24,544 nt of DNA. Source: a virus. Below are positions 17,202 through 23,724 of the stretch, piece after piece. Under the pieces are notes generated by a model. That model saw nothing but the letters and a program-made list of their open reading frames with translations, was not told the DNA's origin and did not search any database. The stretch spans positions 1 through 24,544 of the IMG/VR virus record IMGVR_UViG_3300019093_000059. One strand, written 5' to 3'. Every line of letters starts with the position of its first letter. Positions within the stretch are counted from its first letter, which is position 1. Both the position numbers and the translations under genes were made by a program.

Positions 17202-19643
17202 TTACATTGGTTGAATATCGCTTGGGTTTATTCGAGTGACCCCGCCAGGAACAGAACCTGGTGCGCGTGCCGGGGGAGGTGTTCCTGGCTTGAAAAAAGC
17301 AGATACTCGTTGAGAAAGCGCCGACAATCTTTGATTAACTGACATTTTAGTTTCATCTACTTTTCCTGCTTGGGTGGTGCCGGCGCCTACACTAAGCGCA
17401 GCATCATCATTAACTAGATTTCGCTGAGTTCCATCAAGTAAATTACTAGGTACACCCGCCGATCCATATACTGATGGTATTACATTTGTGCTGAGTGACG
17501 GGACTTTAAAACTTGTAGATGTTACTGGTTGTACAAGAGAATATCCAGATCCTTGAGATGTGGCGCCACCTGCAGTGGGTGTAGAATTGGTAGTCGTATT
17601 ATTCTCAGAATTTCTATTATTAATAACTGCCGGATCACTTGTATATGGGACATCAGACACTACGCAGTTTAACAGTTGAGTAAATTTTCCATCCTGAAAA
17701 GTACTAATTACAGTTTTTACTAAAAATGCAGCCCCGGTCGTTTTGGTTTTAGTATTATTACCACCTATAATTCTGTTCATATAGATAGATTCATTAATAT
17801 CCAATAATCCCGTATTATTATTATAATCTATCCCTTCCTTAAAGTCTATTTCTATAAAAACTTCTCCGCCATTGGGGTTTATAGTAAAGTTTTCACCATA
17901 AAATTGTTGATATACTGCATCCAATGAGCCCGGGGATTCTTGTGTTAAAAAATCAGGATCACCTAAAATAGTAACTTTTGATTCACTCCAAGATTTAGGG
18001 TCATATAAAGACGTAGTGTATTCATTAATTGCTTCTGATCCTTTATCAATAGAAGCTAATCTAACTTCATCATTTCTTTTAGTAGCCACTGTCGTCACTC
18101 CAACGCCGCCGTGAGTAGAAGGGTCTGCTTTTGGTCTAAATGCTATTTGAAAATATGTATTGTCAAATAATTGTGAATATTCAATGATCTCACTATTTTT
18201 TCCTGTGAACCAATATTCATATCTTTTAGAAGGACCATAATAGGGACTTGGTTTAGTTACCGCATTAAATGTAGAAGGAGTATCATATGGTTGAATAACA
18301 TAAGTTATTGTATAAGAAAAATCCGCTGCTGTAGGATCGTATCCCGTAACATCTATAATTGAACTAAGATTATACCATTTAACAGGTGGAGGATTTTTAT
18401 TTTTTTCTACTACACTTATTTCTTTAGTTTGTTTATTTGGTTGTTCCTCAGAGGTGGTAAGTGCAGTGACAGCATCCGTAAGATAGCTACTTTGTTTTAT
18501 TATAAGGTCAATTGCTTGTATTATTGACGTATCACCAGAAAATGTAAAGGTGCGCTTTGTTGATTGCGGAACCGTTCTGCTAGCAACTGCTTCATTTACT
18601 TGGCTAGAATTTTGTGCTGAACTGACTTCTTGTCTTTTTTTATCAGTGTTGCCAGGATTCATTAAAGAAGCAGATTTTAGACGCGAAACATCATTCTCAT
18701 TTCCAATAAAGGCAAGTTTATATTTAATTGGAATAGTTCTATTTTGTTGGTTTTTATTTAAACCATCGATTAGACTAGAATTGAGACTAGTCAATGCCTC
18801 CTCTACAGTACCACCTACAACTTGTATATTTTTATCGACTCTACCATATTTATTTCCAAATGCCACGTTAGGCGATGCTGAATTTGCTTTTATTTTATAT
18901 ATAGTTGTACTACCATTGAGAGTAAACTTTATGTCTGAAATTAATATGTCGAAGTACCTTTCAAAAACTCCACTAGAGTTTTCAGAAGGATTGAATGTGT
19001 CAGGTGCAATTATATTAGTAGCATTTAGTGGTGCTCCGGCAGCATCATATCCTTGAAACCTAATTCCTAAAATAAAAAATTGTTTGGTTGGTTGAATATT
19101 AAATTCAGAGTTATATCCTTTAAGGTTACTAGCTTTTTTTAGAGAATCAAACGCTCGACTTAATTGTGTGGGGAAAGAAAATCCATATGGTTCGTAAATA
19201 TTAAATTCAATTTCAGAAGTGTTTACAGCGGATTGATTTGCTTTAGCACTAAGCGTTTGTGTCATTTTAAGTTGATCAATGTAATAATCGTATTTCATTT
19301 CCGAAAGTCTGCGTTCATTCTTATCACTATTAATTCCACCGCTTTGAGCAACTACAAAAACCCCAGTGTTAATATTATTATTCCTACCTAAATTAGTAGC
19401 ATTAATATTTTTTCTACCTGAGGCTACGAAAAGTCCATATGCATCAGGAGTTATCATATATAGAGTAAGTTGGTATGTATAGCTTGAAAAATCTCCTAAA
19501 GGATTTTTTAACCTACGACCGGGTAAAGTACTGGTAGTCTGTGGGTTTGAGGAATCAGTTGATGCCGGCGCTGCACTTCTATTTAATCTTGCCGTTTCGG
19601 CTGCACTTTGATTATCATCATTAGCTTGATTTTGCGTAGCCAT
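17202..19643 (-). CDS. Putative baseplate hub / tail structural protein
   Basis: This 813-residue protein is not recognised by a clear family motif. It has a low-complexity polar N-terminus (about 1-45), a folded centre (about 46-680) starting NPLGDFSSYTYQLTLYMI and rich in beta-type segments, and a disordered C-terminal 130 residues ending in a Pro/Gly-rich tail (KPGTPPPARAPG). No signal peptide or membrane segment is seen. It lies between gp53 and the gp5-like spike. Spike genes in contractile phages are often next to the hub gene (T4 gp27, P2 gpD), and the size and position suggest a gp27-like hub on which the spike sits; this is inference from context. The ATG at 19643 has a good site, AAGGA, nine bases upstream, and starts one base after the gp53 stop, so translation is probably coupled. 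Confidence 0.55.
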   Translation of the reverse strand: MATQNQANDDNQSAAETARLNRSAAPASTDSSNPQTTSTLPGRRLKNPLGDFSSYTYQLTLYMITPDAYGLFVASGRKNINATNLGRNNNINTGVFVVAQSGGINSDKNERRLSEMKYDYYIDQLKMTQTLSAKANQSAVNTSEIEFNIYEPYGFSFPTQLSRAFDSLKKASNLKGYNSEFNIQPTKQFFILGIRFQGYDAAGAPLNATNIIAPDTFNPSENSSGVFERYFDILISDIKFTLNGSTTIYKIKANSASPNVAFGNKYGRVDKNIQVVGGTVEEALTSLNSSLIDGLNKNQQNRTIPIKYKLAFIGNENDVSRLKSASLMNPGNTDKKRQEVSSAQNSSQVNEAVASRTVPQSTKRTFTFSGDTSIIQAIDLIIKQSSYLTDAVTALTTSEEQPNKQTKEISVVEKNKNPPPVKWYNLSSIIDVTGYDPTAADFSYTITYVIQPYDTPSTFNAVTKPSPYYGPSKRYEYWFTGKNSEIIEYSQLFDNTYFQIAFRPKADPSTHGGVGVTTVATKRNDEVRLASIDKGSEAINEYTTSLYDPKSWSESKVTILGDPDFLTQESPGSLDAVYQQFYGENFTINPNGGEVFIEIDFKEGIDYNNNTGLLDINESIYMNRIIGGNNTKTKTTGAAFLVKTVISTFQDGKFTQLLNCVVSDVPYTSDPAVINNRNSENNTTTNSTPTAGGATSQGSGYSLVQPVTSTSFKVPSLSTNVIPSVYGSAGVPSNLLDGTQRNLVNDDAALSVGAGTTQAGKVDETKMSVNQRLSALSQRVSAFFKPGTPPPARAPGSVPGGVTRINPSDIQPM

Positions 19644-19644
19644 T

Positions 19645-19953
19645 TTATATCCTTAAGGCTTGGATTAGTGTATCGGATGTTGGCAAGTAAATGCCAACTC
19701 CAGTGACGAAATCAAACATTGGATCTTTAAGTGTGTTTGGATTACGCTGACTAAACACCCACCATAGTCTTGGATCACCATATGTATCAAATGCTAATAA
19801 ATCAGGTCTTAAATTATAAGTTTGAGTTATTATCCAATAGACATCTGATGCATTTTTAGGTATAGGCCGATTAATCATTACATCTAAAAAGTTATTATTT
19901 ACCGTGTCCGTATTATTATAAGGACTTGATGCAGGATATACAAAGTTTTGCAT
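19645..19953 (-). CDS. 53: Baseplate wedge protein gp53
   Basis: gp53 is a wedge subunit that clamps gp6, gp7 and gp25 and helps neighbouring wedges associate. The 102-residue product is shorter than T4 gp53 (about 196) but carries the family core: FLDVMINRPIP, DVYWIITQTYNLRPDLLAFD, YGDPRLWWVFSQRNPN, LKDPMFDFVTGVGIYLP. The RPDLLAFD to GDPRLWWVF stretch is LysM-like, as noted for gp53 relatives. I chose the ATG at 19953, not a TTG two codons upstream, because a strong AAAGGAGG lies nine bases before this ATG and only three before the TTG. The ATG shares one base with the TAA of the upstream gene (TAATG), suggesting translational coupling. Confidence 0.88.
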   Translation of the reverse strand: MQNFVYPASSPYNNTDTVNNNFLDVMINRPIPKNASDVYWIITQTYNLRPDLLAFDTYGDPRLWWVFSQRNPNTLKDPMFDFVTGVGIYLPTSDTLIQALRI

Positions 19954-21416
19954 TACCAAAAACCTCCTTTAACCAATGCGCCTGTAGCATAGTCTCTAAG
20001 ACTAAACTTATTACTAACTTGATTGCGACTAACTACAGGGTAGCAAGTTATAGACATTTTCATTTTTGTAGGAACGTAGGTAACATTTGAATTTGATAGG
20101 TAAGTAGATTGTTGTCGAAACATGGGGACGAAGGGTTCGCCTCCTACAGGCACGCCATTTGTGTTTCTGCGAACAGATGAGGCATTCGATAACCCTGCAT
20201 GTCCGTCTCCTACATTATTTAATGGTGTTCCTGCAATTGTGGTTGGGGCGCCGGCTCTTATATAATCAACATCAGTTGGTAACTCGTATGTAAACTGAGA
20301 TACAACTAATGCATGATTATTAAATTGAAATTGTCCTAATCCAGACAAATAACACAATGGGGGAGGTACACCGGGGTTAGGATTTTGATCTTGCCCATAA
20401 AACATTTTTGTAACGGATCTAAAGAAATGAATTACTGCTAGCAAATAGTTAGCTTCACTATTATCTTGTGCAGTAAAATCACATCCTATTGTTACTTGAT
20501 CTACGCTACTACCTTTGTATTGAAATATTTTATAGTTACTATGTGTTAACTCTTGGTTAGGGTAAGAAGCTGCATATGCTACTGAAATAGCAGGGGTATA
20601 TGGGAAGATGACACCTTTTGTCTGTCGCAATGGAAATAATAAATCACCTGGTTTTGATGCAAGATACAAATAATTTGCATTTTGAGCTAAATGTAATCTA
20701 ACTCGCCAATCTTCTTGAATATTTTGATTTACCATCGCAGCTACAACAGCCTGTGATCTAGTTGGTTGTAATAACCCCTGAGTACTGAACCCAGCGGGTC
20801 CGGTCGCCCCTAGTATTGCTGATACAGACAACCCGTTCCCAGTTGCACTTTGATTAAAAGATGAACTATTACTTGGTTCTGTATTCTGATCAATTGCCTG
20901 AGGTGCTACTGTAGGTATTGTCGCTGTGTTAATTCCAAGCTCACCTAATGTGGGATCAGTGGGACTTATTAGATTAGGGGCTGATGTGGCAGTTGTATTA
21001 ACTGAGGTGTTACTGGTATTGTTAGCGGTATCAGTTGGGACAGGGCCAGTTTGACCATCTGAATTTTGTTCTGCTGTAATTTGTTTTTGAATATTATCAA
21101 CAGCCTTTTGTTGGGTGCTTATAACCGCGCGGGTCTTATCGACTGCCGCTTGTAATCCTGATGTTTTATTATTTAATGCTACTAATGTAGGTGTGAGGTC
21201 AATGATTGCTTTGTTGAATATCGCTTTTTGTTGGTCTGTTTGTGCTCCTGCTAATGCTTGTGCATACTCGGCTAATTGTTTTGTTACTGTTGCTATTTGT
21301 TTTTTATTAGCCGCGAGTTGTTGGACTTGGCTAGCCAAAAATGATTCACCATAACTTATCGACTGCTTTTTCTCTTCTAAAAGTATTGCTAACTCATTGG
21401 CAATGATTTGACTCAT
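19953..21416 (-). CDS. Putative tail tube cap / baseplate hub protein (gp48/gp54-like)
   Basis: The 487-residue protein has three parts. Residues 1-118 are highly helical and likely coiled coil (EEKKQSISYGESFLASQVQQ and following heptad-like Leu/Ala/Gln spacing). Residues about 119-200 are a Thr/Asn/Ser/Pro linker. Residues about 225-487 form a conserved-looking domain: DWRVRLHLA, GVIFPYTPAISVAY, LTHSNYKIFQYKGS, CDFTAQDNSEANYLLAVIHF, FRSVTKMFYG, PPPLCYLSGLGQFQFNNHAL, LPTDVDYIR and a final FSLRDYATGALVKGGFW. I recall this last domain from tail proteins of environmental T4-like phages placed near gp53; a gp48/gp54 tube-initiator type role is an inference, not proven by a motif. It is the first gene of the minus block, behind a late promoter motif, with AGGA about 11 bases before the ATG. 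Confidence 0.6.
   Translation of the reverse strand: MSQIIANELAILLEEKKQSISYGESFLASQVQQLAANKKQIATVTKQLAEYAQALAGAQTDQQKAIFNKAIIDLTPTLVALNNKTSGLQAAVDKTRAVISTQQKAVDNIQKQITAEQNSDGQTGPVPTDTANNTSNTSVNTTATSAPNLISPTDPTLGELGINTATIPTVAPQAIDQNTEPSNSSSFNQSATGNGLSVSAILGATGPAGFSTQGLLQPTRSQAVVAAMVNQNIQEDWRVRLHLAQNANYLYLASKPGDLLFPLRQTKGVIFPYTPAISVAYAASYPNQELTHSNYKIFQYKGSSVDQVTIGCDFTAQDNSEANYLLAVIHFFRSVTKMFYGQDQNPNPGVPPPLCYLSGLGQFQFNNHALVVSQFTYELPTDVDYIRAGAPTTIAGTPLNNVGDGHAGLSNASSVRRNTNGVPVGGEPFVPMFRQQSTYLSNSNVTYVPTKMKMSITCYPVVSRNQVSNKFSLRDYATGALVKGGFW
19963..19970 (-). promoter_or_regulatory. Strong Shine-Dalgarno sequence that fixes the gp53 start
   Basis: The minus strand reads AAAGGAGG, nine bases upstream of the ATG at 19953. 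It lies inside the last codons of the upstream gene and is the best ribosome binding site in the window. It decides in favour of the ATG over the TTG at 19959. Confidence 0.75.
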
Positions 21417-21434
21417 AATGCTAAATATCCTATG

Positions 21435-21443
21435 TATAAATAC
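21435..21443 (+). promoter_or_regulatory. Exact T4 late promoter element pointing towards gp55
   Basis: The plus strand reads TATAAATAC, an exact match to the T4 late consensus TATAAATA plus the C seen in the other copies here. It lies about 110 bases upstream of the gp55 ATG and inside the leader of the divergent structural transcript. If active, it would give late transcription of gp55 by its own product. An exact 8-base AT-rich match can occur by chance, so confidence is moderate. Confidence 0.4.
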
Positions 21444-21455
21444 TATCTCTAAATT

Positions 21456-21464
21456 GTATTTATC
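21456..21464 (-). promoter_or_regulatory. Putative T4-type late promoter for the structural block
   Basis: The minus strand reads GATAAATAC, matching the element before gp6 exactly and the T4 late TATAAATA except for its first base. It lies 39 bases upstream of the ATG at 21416, giving a leader of roughly 35 bases that contains the AGGA ribosome binding site. It is well placed to drive the whole right-to-left tail gene block. Confidence 0.6.
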
Positions 21465-21498
21465 GTTTCAAAAATACGCCCTTTTTAACTATAATAGG

Positions 21499-21527
21499 TT
21501 GATTTGCGGTTCACTATGCTGTATAAT
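21499..21527 (+). promoter_or_regulatory. Sigma-70-like promoter for gp55
   Basis: TTGATT (21499-21504), a 17-base spacer and a perfect TATAAT (21522-21527) form a good housekeeping promoter. Transcription would start near 21534, leaving an 18-base leader with AAGGA four bases before the gp55 ATG at 21552. The -10 region shares the 13-base string CTGTATAATAGTA with the gp47 promoter. Confidence 0.7.
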
Positions 21528-21551
21528 AGTAAAAAACTATACAAGGAAACT

Positions 21552-22457
21552 ATGTCTATACCATACAAAAAACCAATCAATTATCTTAACAACAAAGATA
21601 TACTCAAAGAGATCCATACCAGCAAAAATACTTACTGCTTTTACGAAAAAACTGAATATCATCGTTACGATTTTATCGTTGATATGCCCCAAGAGCCTAT
21701 TAATACCAGTTTAGAATATGCTTTCAATCCAGAAATTATACAACAGGCCCAGGAAAATCGTGCTATTAGGTTGGGACAAGAACTGGGGACAAAGATCGAT
21801 TCAACTACTATTCCAGTAACTGACTTAGTGTTTCGTGTAATGTGTTGGGATCATGTTCCAGTTGCACCCAAGCAACCTAGAAAAACTGTTAAAAAGAAAA
21901 CAGCCAAAGACATTTTTGAACTTGAAATCATTGAAACTGACTCACTGTTTGAAGATTTAGAGGGAGTAGTTACTGCTAGAGAGATTGACGATATGGTTCA
22001 TGTTAAGGTCAATTTCCCACCCTTTCAACATTTTAAAATTGACGATAACAATAGCTTTTACTGTGTTGGTAAAAGTCATTGGCAGGGTGACTCAGTGTCT
22101 GGTTCGTTTAGCAAAGATCATGGACAGATTACCAATACACTAGCCCGAATGTATATAATGATGTGCCAAAAATATGCTATGAAGTATAATTGGCGTGGGT
22201 ATACTTATCGTGATGAAATGCAAAACAGTGCTATTCTACAGCTAACATATGTTGGGCTTCGTTTTAATGAAGCGAAAAGTGCTAACCCATTTGCTTACTA
22301 CACCGCTGCTATAACTAATTCATTTTGTCGAGTGCTAAACACTGAAAAGCGTAACCAAAATATTCGTGATGATATTTTAGAAATCAACGGCCTTAACCCA
22401 AGTTGGTCTCGCCAAGGTGGCTCTGGTGGGGTTAGTTCTACTGTGTATGAAGAATAA
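21552..22457 (+). CDS. 55: Late-transcription sigma factor gp55, enlarged
   Basis: gp55 replaces the host sigma factor on RNA polymerase and recognises late TATAAATA promoters. The N-terminus PINYLNNKDILKEI resembles T4 gp55 YNYVNNKELL. The C-terminal half holds the sigma-region-2-like core: ITNTLARMYIMMCQKYA, NWRGYTYRDEMQNSAILQL, LRFNEAKSANPFAYYTAAIT, FCRVLNTEKRNQNIRDDIL. In T4 these blocks are close together; here about 150 residues (about 25-185) lie between them, including a Lys-rich stretch (PRKTVKKKTAKD) and an acidic one. The total is 301 residues against 185 in T4. The C-terminus ends SSTVYEE; the T4 clamp-binding motif (DFLYE) is not clearly present. I chose the ATG at 21552 because AAGGA lies just upstream, the promoter start near 21534 excludes the earlier in-frame ATG at 21504, and homology starts here. 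Confidence 0.88.
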   Translation: MSIPYKKPINYLNNKDILKEIHTSKNTYCFYEKTEYHRYDFIVDMPQEPINTSLEYAFNPEIIQQAQENRAIRLGQELGTKIDSTTIPVTDLVFRVMCWDHVPVAPKQPRKTVKKKTAKDIFELEIIETDSLFEDLEGVVTAREIDDMVHVKVNFPPFQHFKIDDNNSFYCVGKSHWQGDSVSGSFSKDHGQITNTLARMYIMMCQKYAMKYNWRGYTYRDEMQNSAILQLTYVGLRFNEAKSANPFAYYTAAITNSFCRVLNTEKRNQNIRDDILEINGLNPSWSRQGGSGGVSSTVYEE

Positions 22458-22471
22458 GGTAACCTACGCTA

Positions 22472-22500
22472 TTGATAATCGCTTATCTTATCTGTATAAT
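22472..22500 (+). promoter_or_regulatory. Sigma-70-like promoter for gp47-gp46, with an internal inverted repeat
   Basis: TTGATA (22472-22477), a 17-base spacer and a perfect TATAAT (22495-22500) form a strong promoter in the 50-base gap after gp55. The expected start, about seven bases after the -10 element, is at or one base before the gp47 ATG at 22508. An inverted repeat, GATAA TCGC TTATC (22474-22487), covers the end of the -35 box and the spacer and could be an operator. Confidence 0.7.
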
Positions 22501-22507
22501 AGTATAG

Positions 22508-23524
22508 ATGACTACACTATTTAAAAAAGCGGCTGTATTTACGGACATACACTATGGCCTTAAGAGTAACAGCCTACAACATAACCAAGACTGCACTAAT
22601 TTCGTAGATTGGTTCGTAGCTAAAGCTAAGGCTGAAGGGTGTGAAACTTGTTTCTTTTTGGGTGACTACAATCACCACAGAGCAAGTATCAATGTTCACA
22701 CCCTTCAGTTTGGGCTGCAGGCTCTGGAAAAACTCAACGATAATTTTGATCAGGTGTTTTTTATTCCTGGTAATCATGATCTTTACTATCGTGATCGTAG
22801 AGATATTCATAGTGTAGCTTGGGCAAAGCATTTACCCAAAGTAACTATTGTTAATGACTTCTTTAAACAAGACGATGTGGTTATTGCCCCATGGTTAGTT
22901 CAAGATGACTATAAAAAGTTACAAAAAATGTCTGCAAAGTATATGTTTGGGCATCTTGAACTACCTCATTTTTTTATGAACGCGATGATTGAAATGCCCG
23001 ATCATGGTGAAATCAATGAAAATCACATGACTGGATTTGATAAAGTATTCTCCGGGCATTTTCACAAACGACAAAGCAGAAAGAATATTTGGTACATTGG
23101 TAATGCTTTCCCTCACAATTATGCAGACGCGGGAGATGATGCCAGGGGTATGATGATTCTATCTTGGGGTGAAGAACCAGAATTTCATTCTTGGCCCAAG
23201 CAACCTTTATTCAGAGTCTATAAGCTAAGTGATGTGCTAGAAAACCCAAAAGGATTGTTATTGCCCGATAGTCATGTTAGAGTGCATCTTGATATTGATA
23301 TTTCATATGAAGAAGCTAATTTTATTAGAGAAACACTTATCCCAGAGCATAAACTAAGAGAAATGGCACTAATACCAATGAAAATAGATCAAACTGGACA
23401 AGATCCTGCTACTGGTGATCTTAAATTTGAAAGCGTAGATCAAATCATTTTGGATCAGATTAACGCGATTGAATCTAATTCATTCGACAAGCGCATTCTA
23501 TTAGAGATTTATAACAGTTTATGA
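22508..23524 (+). CDS. 47: Recombination endonuclease subunit gp47 (Mre11-like)
   Basis: gp47 is the nuclease partner of gp46, equivalent to bacterial SbcD and to Mre11; the complex resects DNA ends for recombination-dependent replication and can degrade host DNA. The 338-residue protein (T4 gp47 is 339) has the full metallophosphoesterase set: FTDIHYG with D13 and H15, GDYNHH at 52-57, GNHD at 88-91, GHLE with H149, and GHFH at 183-186. All metal ligands appear intact, so it should be active. The start must be at or very near the ATG at 22508, because motif I begins at residue 12. No Shine-Dalgarno precedes it, and the promoter -10 box ends seven bases upstream. Its stop overlaps the next gene (ATGA). 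Confidence 0.95.
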   Translation: MTTLFKKAAVFTDIHYGLKSNSLQHNQDCTNFVDWFVAKAKAEGCETCFFLGDYNHHRASINVHTLQFGLQALEKLNDNFDQVFFIPGNHDLYYRDRRDIHSVAWAKHLPKVTIVNDFFKQDDVVIAPWLVQDDYKKLQKMSAKYMFGHLELPHFFMNAMIEMPDHGEINENHMTGFDKVFSGHFHKRQSRKNIWYIGNAFPHNYADAGDDARGMMILSWGEEPEFHSWPKQPLFRVYKLSDVLENPKGLLLPDSHVRVHLDIDISYEEANFIRETLIPEHKLREMALIPMKIDQTGQDPATGDLKFESVDQIILDQINAIESNSFDKRILLEIYNSL

Positions 23525-23724
23525 AAAAATTAGAATCTTTGATTAAAATTAATAAATGCTTGGGCATTGCGCTAGCTGAGATAACAAACACTCATTCTTA
23601 TATAGGTAGTTCAAGAGAGCAGCAACAGTTAATCGCGGTTAAGCTTAAACTTGAAGGTATAATAGAACGCACGATGCGGGCTGAAAGAATACTCAAAAAG
23701 AGCTTTTTTATGAGATTAAAATGA
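23521..23724 (+). CDS. Small basic helical protein of unknown function between gp47 and gp46
   Basis: The 67-residue product is not recognised. It is predicted largely helical (LESLIKINKCLGIALAEI, then QQQLIAVKLKLEGIIERTMRAERILKK), Lys/Arg-rich at its C-terminal end, without signal peptide or membrane segment. Its ATG overlaps the gp47 stop as ATGA, and its own stop overlaps the gp46 start in the same way, so all three are likely translationally coupled and made together. T4 also has small genes between 47 and 46, but I cannot claim homology. The tight coupling suggests a real gene, perhaps an accessory of the gp46/gp47 complex; that role is inference. Confidence 0.7.
   Translation: MKKLESLIKINKCLGIALAEITNTHSYIGSSREQQQLIAVKLKLEGIIERTMRAERILKKSFFMRLK

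Noticed and set aside
18550-19056. Plus-strand open frame of 168 codons
   Set aside because: It is antisense within the hub-like gene, has no Shine-Dalgarno or promoter, and has the hydrophobic composition typical of a shadow frame.
21504-21551. Upstream in-frame ATG of gp55
   Set aside because: The promoter -10 box lies inside this extension, and AAGGA fits the ATG at 21552.
21418-21714. Plus-strand open frame of 98 codons across the divergent gap
   Set aside because: It overlaps gp55 in another frame and covers both promoters; no ribosome binding site and no recognisable product.
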